Source of the DNA: a virus
Strand: one strand, 5' to 3'
IMG/VR virus record: IMGVR_UViG_3300037493_001708
Span: 1-35,980 of that record
Length of the DNA: 35,980 nt
Shown here: piece after piece, positions 15,180 through 19,804 of the stretch
Layout of the letters: each line of letters opens with the position of its first letter
Numbering within the stretch: position 1 is the first letter of the stretch
Notes under the pieces: model-generated
Seen by the model: only the letters and a program-made list of their open reading frames with translations
Told to the model about the DNA's origin: nothing
Database searches by the model: none
Made by a program: the position numbers and the translations under genes

Positions 15180-15747
15180 AAAGTTTAGTTAATTCGTCTA
15201 ATTGTGGTTTCAAAAGTGTGTATTTAGTCAATGCAGCCTTAACCTTATCTTTCTCACCTTTAGCAATAGCATCTAACATAGCAGCAAAAGCCTTATCTGT
15301 TAGCGGTGGTAACTCGGTTGCAGTAGCTGAAAAATGTTTAGGCGGTTCAGTCATTGGCTTTACTTCAACTTTCTTATTATCATTGTCAGCATCTTGCTCG
15401 GTTTCATCTATTAAGAATAAACCATTTAAAGCGTATTTACGAGCGTAACTCGATGCTGTTCCGGTGGTTTGTTCAGCACTCATACCTTTATGTTCTGAAA
15501 GTTCAGCAAAGCCATAAACAAAAATATTTGCTTCACCTACCCAAAGCGATGCGGTTGCTTTTAAGAATAGTTTATTACCAATAGCCTCTATATTATCGGT
15601 AAGGGTTAATAATCCACCATGTTTAAATAGAATAGGTTTTACAGCTTCTAAAATATCTTCAGCACTTCTGTATTTGTAATTGCCAAATTTATTTAAGTTT
15701 CCCTTTGGTACTTTTAATTCGTTTTGGATTTTGATTAGTTCTGTCAT
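15172..15747 (-). CDS. erf: ERF-family single-strand annealing recombinase
   Basis: 191 residues. K-F-G-N-Y-K-Y-R-S-A-E-D-I (about residues 20-32) and the long signature G-M-S-A-E-Q-T-T-G-T-A-S-S-Y-A followed by R-K-Y-A-L-N-G-L-F-L-I (about residues 88-114) are diagnostic of ERF-superfamily annealing proteins. It anneals complementary single strands and promotes recombination or genome circularisation, working with the OB-fold protein upstream. The C-terminal 70 residues form a less conserved region after an acidic linker. The start is preceded by TAAACTAAACAAA (15748-15760). Confidence 0.92.
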   Translation of the reverse strand: MTELIKIQNELKVPKGNLNKFGNYKYRSAEDILEAVKPILFKHGGLLTLTDNIEAIGNKLFLKATASLWVGEANIFVYGFAELSEHKGMSAEQTTGTASSYARKYALNGLFLIDETEQDADNDNKKVEVKPMTEPPKHFSATATELPPLTDKAFAAMLDAIAKGEKDKVKAALTKYTLLKPQLDELTKLLN

Positions 15748-15760
15748 TTTGTTTAGTTTA
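15748..15760 (-). promoter_or_regulatory. Recurrent translation leader TAAACTAAACAAA (ERF)
   Basis: Second exact copy of the 13-base leader, immediately upstream of the ERF start on the reverse strand. It begins with the TAA stop of the DUF3127 gene, so stop and ribosome-binding element are merged. Confidence 0.55.
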
Positions 15761-16036
15761 GAATGGTGAATTTTGAGTTAGTTTAAAAATAGTTAGTGAA
15801 TTGTAATAGCGACCTTTGCTCTCTCTGCCATTTAAGTTCGCTACGATAGTAACAATATCACCTACATTAACGCTATCCAATAGGCTTATCTTATCGTTGA
15901 TAGCTTGGATGCTTATATCCTGAGGATACTTGCTGTCTTGGTCAATTGTTAGCACCACTTCTTTTTTGGCAAATTTGTCGGTTACTTGCTCGGTTGCATT
16001 TAGCACCTTTACTGTTCCTTTGATTTCAATCGTCAT
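15758..16036 (-). CDS. DUF3127 OB-fold protein, probable ssDNA-binding protein
   Basis: 92 residues. I-K-G-T-V-K-V-L, K-K-E-V-V-L-T-I-D, then Y-P-Q-D-I-S-I-Q-A-I-N-D-K-I and G-R-Y-Y-N-S-L-T-I-F-K follow the DUF3127 strand pattern, an OB-fold family of Bacteroidota and their phages. Its place next to ERF fits a single-strand DNA-binding role in recombination or replication. The DNA-binding function is inferred from fold and context. Confidence 0.8.
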   Translation of the reverse strand: MTIEIKGTVKVLNATEQVTDKFAKKEVVLTIDQDSKYPQDISIQAINDKISLLDSVNVGDIVTIVANLNGRESKGRYYNSLTIFKLTQNSPF

Positions 16037-16061
16037 TTTGTTTTTGTTTTTAGTTGTTAAT

Positions 16062-16307
16062 TTACTTATTTATTATTTCTAATGAATCTTTTACGCTTTT
16101 TTGTAACTTAATAAGTGGTTCGCCTTTTACTAATTTAAACCACCATTCGCTTGTATCTTCTAAATCAAAATCATAAGAAAATGTAACCGCTGCATAGTTG
16201 TCGTAAACTTGAACAGCAAAGCTATATTCTTTTCTTGGCTTTATTTCACATTCAGTTATGTAGCTATCAATAACTCCGTAAATGTAATCTTTTGTGAATT
16301 TTCTCAT
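16062..16307 (-). CDS. Hypothetical early protein
   Basis: 81 residues. The sequence alternates short beta-type stretches (Y-S-F-A-V-Q-V-Y, A-A-V-T-F-S-Y-D) with an acidic patch and a C-terminal helix. No known motif. It is the second gene of the leftward early operon, 3 bases after its upstream neighbour, which supports its reality. Confidence 0.6.
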   Translation of the reverse strand: MRKFTKDYIYGVIDSYITECEIKPRKEYSFAVQVYDNYAAVTFSYDFDLEDTSEWWFKLVKGEPLIKLQKSVKDSLEIINK

Positions 16308-16310
16308 CGT

Positions 16311-16505
16311 TTAGATTGATTTGTGATTATTAATAATTTTTGAATGTAATCTTTTAGTTGCTGACTTATAGCCTCTGTCTTGTGATTTGATTAGATCATA
16401 AGTTGGCGCATCTGTAAAGTGCATTAAGATCTCTTTACCATAATAAAGAGTTGATGCTGTCCATTGTCCGTAACCTACTTGTCTGAATGTGATTTGATTT
16501 TTCAT
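16311..16505 (-). CDS. First gene of leftward early operon; small basic hypothetical protein
   Basis: 64 residues, basic, with F-R-Q-V-G-Y-G-Q-W-T-A-S and a Lys/His/Arg-rich C-terminus. First gene behind the divergent, operator-bearing promoter region. The first gene of such operons often takes over host functions, but no motif here supports a specific role. The start is preceded by TAAACTAAACAAT. Confidence 0.6.
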   Translation of the reverse strand: MKNQITFRQVGYGQWTASTLYYGKEILMHFTDAPTYDLIKSQDRGYKSATKRLHSKIINNHKSI

Positions 16506-16531
16506 ATTGTTTAGTTTATTAATTTATTCCA

Positions 16532-16539
16532 CAAATATA
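16532..16539 (-). promoter_or_regulatory. Main leftward early promoter, -7 box TATATTTG
   Basis: On the reverse strand TATATTTG matches TAnnTTTG. It shares 3 bases with the palindrome ATAACGTTAT (16537-16546), so a protein bound to that palindrome would block the promoter. The leader to the ATG at 16505 would be roughly 20-25 bases and contains the A-rich translation element. Confidence 0.7.
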
Positions 16540-16546
16540 ACGTTAT
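16537..16546. promoter_or_regulatory. Operator candidate 1, palindrome ATAACGTTAT
   Basis: A perfect 10-base palindrome overlapping the leftward -7 box. An identical palindrome lies 58 bases away (16595-16604). Two identical palindromes in one divergent promoter region are most simply explained as sites for a dimeric repressor, for which the small helix-turn-helix proteins at 17282 and 13324 or the ribbon-helix-helix protein at 19150 are candidates. Confidence 0.65.
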
Positions 16547-16594
16547 TTATTTAATCACCAAAAAAAAGATATTAACTTAAAATTGTTAATAATT

Positions 16595-16604
16595 ATAACG
16601 TTAT
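16595..16604. promoter_or_regulatory. Operator candidate 2, palindrome ATAACGTTAT
   Basis: Second copy, extended to a 12-base palindrome TATAACGTTATA at 16594-16605. It lies about 20-30 bases upstream of the rightward -7 box (16622-16629), in the -33 region, so occupation would interfere with the rightward promoter while copy 1 blocks the leftward one. Confidence 0.65.
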
Positions 16605-16621
16605 ATTTAATTAATTATTTG

Positions 16622-16629
16622 TAGTTTTG
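16622..16629 (+). promoter_or_regulatory. Rightward early promoter, -7 box TAGTTTTG, leaderless
   Basis: TAGTTTTG matches TAnnTTTG and ends 4 bases before the ATG at 16634, so the transcript should start at the start codon. With the leftward promoter and the two palindromes it forms a compact divergent control region of about 130 bases. Confidence 0.65.
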
Positions 16630-16633
16630 CAAA

Positions 16634-17275
16634 ATGAAAATACTAAATTTATACGCTTGTTTAGGTGGCAACCGATACAAATGGAATGAAGTAAATAACG
16701 ATATTGAAGTAACTGCTATTGAACTTGACCCCGAAGCTGCACGATTATATAAAGAGCGGTTTCCAAATGATAATGTAATTGTAGCAGATGCTCACCAATA
16801 TTTGTTAGACCACTTTAAAGAGTTTGATTTTATATGGAGTTCACCGCCTTGCCCTAGTCATAGTAGAGCAAGGTTTGCCCGTAAAAACACAACATCAGCC
16901 ATTTACCCTGACTTAAAACTATATGAAGAAATAATATTTTTACAAAATTATTTTGAAGGTAAATATTGCATTGAAAATGTTATACCATACTATGAGCCTT
17001 TAATACCAGCAAAGAAAATAGGTAGGCATTTATATTGGACTAATTTTTCTATACCAAATGATTTAGGAGAAAGAAAACATAGTATAATGGAATCAAAAGA
17101 CGAAGTAAGCAAGTGGTGTGAATTTCACGATTACGATTTTAGAAAGTATAAAGGCGAACAATCAGTACAAAAAATGGCTCGTAACTTAGTAGATTATGAA
17201 GCTGGGAAAACTATTTTTGAAACTGCATTAGGAATAATTAAAAAAAGTAAATCAACACAATTAACATTAATATAA
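16634..17275 (+). CDS. DNA (cytosine-5) methyltransferase
   Basis: 213 residues, short for the family. N-L-Y-A-C-L-G-G-N is a divergent motif I. A-I-E-L-D-P-E-A-A supplies motif II. W-S-S-P-P-C-P-S-H-S (P72-C73) is the catalytic Pro-Cys motif IV, and I-E-N-V (E114-N115-V116) is motif VI. The compact size suggests a small target-recognition region. There is no cognate nuclease, so it is probably an orphan phage methylase for restriction evasion. First gene of the rightward early region, with the helix-turn-helix gene 6 bases downstream. Confidence 0.88.
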   Translation: MKILNLYACLGGNRYKWNEVNNDIEVTAIELDPEAARLYKERFPNDNVIVADAHQYLLDHFKEFDFIWSSPPCPSHSRARFARKNTTSAIYPDLKLYEEIIFLQNYFEGKYCIENVIPYYEPLIPAKKIGRHLYWTNFSIPNDLGERKHSIMESKDEVSKWCEFHDYDFRKYKGEQSVQKMARNLVDYEAGKTIFETALGIIKKSKSTQLTLI

Positions 17276-17281
17276 ACAAAT

Positions 17282-17464
17282 ATGAAACTATCAGAGGAAC
17301 ACGTTAAATACTACGATCTAAAAAAAGTACATGGCTCACAAAAAAAGCTAATGGCACTATGTGGAGTTAAATACCAGTCCACAATGTCAGAAATACTTAA
17401 AGGACATCGGCACGTTGCCCCTGCTAAAATTGGGGTTATTATTGACTATCTTAATGGGTTGTAA
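17282..17464 (+). CDS. Small Cro-like helix-turn-helix regulator
   Basis: 60 residues. The span H-G-S-Q-K-K-L-M-A-L-C-G-V-K-Y-Q-S-T-M-S (about residues 17-36), followed by E-I-L-K-G-H-R-H-V, has the layout of Cro/CI-type DNA-binding helices with the recognition helix around residues 30-38. Position next to the operator-bearing divergent promoter and behind a methyltransferase makes it the best candidate for the ATAACGTTAT-binding repressor. Its TAA stop (17462-17464) lies inside the TAAC of the first cassette-like element. Confidence 0.7.
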   Translation: MKLSEEHVKYYDLKKVHGSQKKLMALCGVKYQSTMSEILKGHRHVAPAKIGVIIDYLNGL

Positions 17465-17588
17465 CGATCCGCCGCTTGTAGCAGTTGGGAAAAATAAGCC
17501 AAGACATTAAATTAATAACTAATAAAACCAAGTACAAAATGGAGATTGAATTTAAGACTGATACCCAATTGCTACAAACGGCTGTTAG
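17461..17588 (+). repeat. Cassette-like recombination element 1 (attC-like fold)
   Basis: GTAAC (17461-17465), five bases, then the arm GCCGCTTGTAGCAGTTGGG (17471-17489); a 74-base loop; then CCCAATTGCTACAAACGGC (17564-17582), one base, GTTAG (17584-17588). The arms match at 17 of 19 positions. Two other elements share the same order and size but have different stems. The upstream stop codon lies in the TAAC, and the start codon of the next gene (17539) lies in the loop. Confidence 0.8.
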
Positions 17589-18264
17589 CACTTGTACGGG
17601 TAATTTACTTGAACTTTTTGCAGGTTCTCGATGTATGGGGCAAGAAGCCGAAAGTTTAGGAATGAATGTTTTTTCAGTTGATTGGACAAATTACGAAAAT
17701 ATAGATTTATCAATTGATATTGAAAATTTGAATAAAGAACAAGTTCCATTTATACCAAGCCACGTACACGCTTCGTTTGATTGCACAACTTATACTATTG
17801 CTGCAATAAGCACTCATAGAAATGGAACAGAACCGAAAAGCGAATATGCTAAAAAATGCGACAAGGTAAATCAACACGTAATTTCATTAATTAAAGATTG
17901 GTTAAAAATCAATCCTAAAATGACTTTTACTTTTGAAAATCCAAGAGGAATGTTAAGACATATGCCGTTTATGCAAGAATTTACAAGGCACACCGTTTGG
18001 TATTGCCAATATGGAGATGATAGAGCAAAACCAACAGATATATGGACTAATTTAAAAAATTGGAAACCAAAAGAAATGTGCAGAAATTACAAATATGATA
18101 AAGATGGAAATATCATTGATAAACATTGCCACCACGAAAGCGCAAGACGTGGAGCAAAAACAGGAACGCAAGGTAAAAAAGGAAGTTACGAACGATCTAA
18201 AATGCCAAAACAATTATGTCACGACTTACTGAAATCGTCTTTAGAAACGATAAACGTAGTATAA
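17539..18264 (+). CDS. Phage cytosine-C5 methyltransferase-like protein
   Basis: 241 residues from the ATG at 17539, chosen over an upstream TTG at 17485 because AAAA precedes it. L-L-E-L-F-A-G-S-R (residues 23-31) is SAM-binding motif I. F-D-C-T-T-Y (80-85) replaces the usual P-C motif while keeping the Cys. E-N-P-R-G (133-137) replaces E-N-V. The rest (H-T-V-W-Y-C-Q-Y-G-D, K-P-T-D-I-W-T-N, K-T-G-T-Q-G, G-S-Y-E-R-S-K-M-P) follows a distinct phage Dcm-like family. Residues 1-15 are encoded inside element 1 and GTT AGC gives V16-S17. The stop is 3 bases before the outer arm of element 2. Confidence 0.8.
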   Translation: MEIEFKTDTQLLQTAVSTCTGNLLELFAGSRCMGQEAESLGMNVFSVDWTNYENIDLSIDIENLNKEQVPFIPSHVHASFDCTTYTIAAISTHRNGTEPKSEYAKKCDKVNQHVISLIKDWLKINPKMTFTFENPRGMLRHMPFMQEFTRHTVWYCQYGDDRAKPTDIWTNLKNWKPKEMCRNYKYDKDGNIIDKHCHHESARRGAKTGTQGKKGSYERSKMPKQLCHDLLKSSLETINVV

Positions 18265-18267
18265 GTG

Positions 18268-18393
18268 CTAACGTTTACGGCTTGGCGAAGTGGGGGAATT
18301 ATACCACAAAAGCCGATTAGAATTACTAATGTTAAATAACAGATAAAAGATGATAGAAAGCAGTCAGCCCCCATTTTGCCAAACCGATGTTAG
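18268..18393 (+). repeat. Cassette-like recombination element 2 (attC-like fold)
   Basis: CTAAC (18268-18272), GTTTA, then CGGCTTGGCGAAGTGGGGG (18278-18296); a 71-base loop; then CCCCCATTTTGCCAAACCG (18368-18386), AT, GTTAG (18389-18393). The arms match at 16 of 19 positions. Two of the three differences are G-T pairs. The bases before CTAAC (AAGTG) complement those after GTTAG of element 1 (CACTT), not those after its own GTTAG. Confidence 0.85.
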
Positions 18394-18661
18394 CGGTAGT
18401 ATAAATGTTACAGCAGGTCGGAATGAAAGATATAGACAAGTTCATTCAAATTCAAAATGGTTTGATAGTTCAGAATACTTTATAATAAAAGACGATTTGG
18501 AATGTATAACGATTAAAAAATGTGGATTACAAATTCCTAAAAATGCCCAGAAATTCACATCGTCTCGACATTTTATGTATGTATCTGAATTGCCATTAGG
18601 TAGATTTGAATTTGATGTTGAGGAAAGTTCGGAGGATGAGTTGGTGATATATTACCGCTAA
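18350..18661 (+). CDS. Hypothetical protein in a gene cassette
   Basis: 103 residues. The ATG lies in the loop of element 2 with AAAAG before it, and the first 13 codons are element sequence, leading into GTT AGC (V-S) at residues 14-15. The cassette-specific part is beta-rich (E-Y-F-I-I-K-D-D-L-E-C-I-T-I-K-K, then G-R-F-E-F-D-V-E) and unrecognised. No alternative ATG exists in frame before residue 70. The TAA stop is inside the CTAAC of element 3. Real function unknown. Confidence 0.55.
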   Translation: MIESSQPPFCQTDVSGSINVTAGRNERYRQVHSNSKWFDSSEYFIIKDDLECITIKKCGLQIPKNAQKFTSSRHFMYVSELPLGRFEFDVEESSEDELVIYYR

Positions 18662-18782
18662 CGGTTAACGCTTGTGGCAGTGGCGATTTGGAACACTACA
18701 CTTGCTTGGCAGATAAAAATAAAATTGAAAAACAAAACTTAATATAAACCACAGACCGCCATTGCCTACAAGCGTATGTTAG
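18658..18782 (+). repeat. Cassette-like recombination element 3 (attC-like fold)
   Basis: CTAAC (18658-18662), GGTTA, then ACGCTTGTGGCAGTGGCG (18668-18685); a 71-base loop; then CGCCATTGCCTACAAGCGT (18757-18775), AT, GTTAG (18778-18782). One arm is a base longer, giving a single bulged base like the extrahelical base of attC sites. The outer flank TACCG before CTAAC complements CGGTA after GTTAG of element 2, across the intervening gene. Confidence 0.85.
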
Positions 18783-18797
18783 TGGCTGGTTTTAAAA

Positions 18798-19103
18798 ATG
18801 ATTGCGATGGAAATATCAAAACCAATAAGCCCGAAAGATACAGAGCGAGAGCCTGAATATGATTTGAATAAGGCGATAGAATACATAAATTCAAAATTAA
18901 TACTTAGAGATTGGCATGACCAAATATTTGAACAATGGAAAGGGTATCATGCCATAATTCTATCGCCTTATGGGGCATACATTAAAGTGATGGATAGAGT
19001 TGTAGAGAAATTCAAATCAGAAGGGTGGGATTGCAAATGGAGTAGCGCTTATGATGCGAGAGGCCCACATTATTGCTTCTACGTGAGCGAGAGCCATTTT
19101 TAA
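18798..19103 (+). CDS. Hypothetical cassette protein
   Basis: 101 residues. Unlike the two preceding cassettes, this gene has its own ATG after the GTTAG (with TAAAA before it), because a stop codon blocks the frame from the element. A second ATG lies 9 bases later. The sequence is mixed alpha/beta with many aromatics (W-H-D-Q-I-F-E-Q-W-K-G, then E-G-W-D-C-K-W-S-S) and ends H-Y-C-F-Y-V-S-E-S-H-F. No family recognised. GTTAGTGGC before it and GCCACTAAC after it (19109-19117) form the cassette ends. Confidence 0.6.
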   Translation: MIAMEISKPISPKDTEREPEYDLNKAIEYINSKLILRDWHDQIFEQWKGYHAIILSPYGAYIKVMDRVVEKFKSEGWDCKWSSAYDARGPHYCFYVSESHF

Positions 19104-19108
19104 AACTT

Positions 19109-19128
19109 GCCACTAACTACTCGCTAAC
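19109..19128 (+). repeat. Left half of a fourth cassette element (truncated array end)
   Basis: GCCACTAAC (19109-19117) is the exact complement of GTTAGTGGC at 18778-18786, closing the third cassette. A second CTAAC follows at 19124-19128. I find no matching second arm downstream. A GTTAG at 19237, inside the next gene, lies at about the right distance but its flank does not pair. The array therefore seems to end in a broken element. Confidence 0.55.
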
Positions 19129-19149
19129 CGCAACAAATATTATAATAAA

Positions 19150-19332
19150 ATGAAACAATATACTGAAAGGCAAACAATTATGATTAGCAAAAAACAAGCT
19201 GAAAGTTTAGCTATTTTAAAAACATACGATGTAAATGTTAGCCAATTTATAAGAATTGCAATAAAAGAGAAACTCCAAAAAGATTGGAAGCAAATAAAAG
19301 AACGTAAAGAAATAATTAAAATGCCTTTTTGA
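19150..19332 (+). CDS. Ribbon-helix-helix-like DNA-binding protein
   Basis: 60 residues. R-Q-T-I-M-I-S-K-K-Q-A-E-S-L (about residues 7-20) would be the beta-strand and first helix, and V-N-V-S-Q-F-I-R-I-A-I-K-E-K-L (about residues 28-42) the second helix, as in CopG/Arc-type proteins. Its position directly before the iteron region makes it a candidate for binding the iterons or for autoregulation. It is followed by a strong terminator. Confidence 0.65.
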   Translation: MKQYTERQTIMISKKQAESLAILKTYDVNVSQFIRIAIKEKLQKDWKQIKERKEIIKMPF

Positions 19333-19336
19333 TATG

Positions 19337-19370
19337 AAAAGCCTCTCAGAAATGGGGGGCTTTTTTGTTT
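19337..19370 (+). terminator. Intrinsic terminator after the ribbon-helix-helix gene
   Basis: AAAAGCC (19337-19343) pairs with GGCTTTT (19358-19364) and the T tract continues. It ends the rightward cassette/regulator region and isolates the origin region from incoming transcription. Confidence 0.8.
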
Positions 19371-19402
19371 TGTACTGATGAAATACCTATAAACATTGAG
19401 AA

Positions 19403-19634
19403 AGTACGATAAAGTACAAAAGTACGATAAAAAGCTACTATTACCCCCTACTATAAGGGAACATATTGTGTGTGTGTATATTTATGTATATTTACACAAA
19501 CGCAAAACTTTTTTTACAATTTAACATTTAAAAGCTGAAAATTATCGTACTATCGTACTTTTATGCTTGTAACCATTGTAAACATTATATTTTTATCAGT
19601 ACGATTTAAGTACACTAAAAAAAATTATCGTACT
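19403..19634. other. Candidate replication origin with six iterons (AGTACGAT / ATCGTACT)
   Basis: The 8-mer AGTACGAT occurs at 19403-19410, 19421-19428 and 19598-19605, and its complement ATCGTACT at 19544-19551, 19552-19559 and 19627-19634. Extra half-sites AAGTAC lie at 19412-19417 and 19608-19613. Between the groups is a very AT-rich stretch with a TGTGTGTGTATATT tract, a plausible unwinding element. The 473-base gap has no gene and is followed by the primase-helicase, the classic arrangement of a phage or plasmid origin. The iterons could instead be operators for the primase promoter. Confidence 0.65.
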
Positions 19635-19659
19635 TTGTATTTTGTATTATAATATTTAT

Positions 19660-19667
19660 TACATTTG
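19660..19667 (+). promoter_or_regulatory. Promoter of leader RNA and primase operon, -7 box TACATTTG
   Basis: TACATTTG matches TAnnTTTG. TTTG at 19634-19637 is 22 bases upstream and could serve as the -33 element; it overlaps the last iteron by its first base. The predicted start near 19671 leaves a leader of about 134 bases, in contrast to the leaderless late units. Confidence 0.65.
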
Positions 19668-19670
19668 CAA

Positions 19671-19791
19671 AATCGGAGTCGTAAACCGAACATATCTCTA
19701 ACATTAAAACATTATAAACCATAATGCTTATTACTTGGGGTTAGAGCCAGGTTGGAGTTTACAACTCAAAATAAGCAGTATGGTTTTTTTT
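19671..19791 (+). ncRNA. Structured leader RNA / attenuator before primase gene
   Basis: A 17-bp stem with one mismatch (19716-19732 with 19770-19786) is followed by eight Ts (19784-19791), which looks like an intrinsic terminator 13 bases before the primase start codon. Its 37-base loop holds a small hairpin, GAGTT-TAC-AACTC (19755-19767). GAGTCGTAAAC near the predicted 5' end (19676-19686) can pair with the loop segment GTTTACAACTC (19757-19767) at 10 of 11 positions, which would form a pseudoknot. It could be a transcription attenuator for replication control or a free small RNA. No known family recognised. Confidence 0.6.
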
Positions 19792-19804
19792 ATTTAAAAC
19801 AATT

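Noticed and set aside
17485-17538. N-terminal extension of the second cytosine methyltransferase from a TTG
   Set aside because: The TTG lies inside the stem of element 1 without an A-rich leader. The ATG at 17539 has one.
17461-18782. Canonical integron attC sites
   Set aside because: The right-hand box is GTTAG followed by pyrimidine-purine, not GTTRRRY, the loops are long, and no integron integrase is present. I call them attC-like rather than attC.
19403-19634. CRISPR array
   Set aside because: Repeats are 8-10 bases, in both orientations and at irregular spacing, with no spacer structure. They are iterons or operators.
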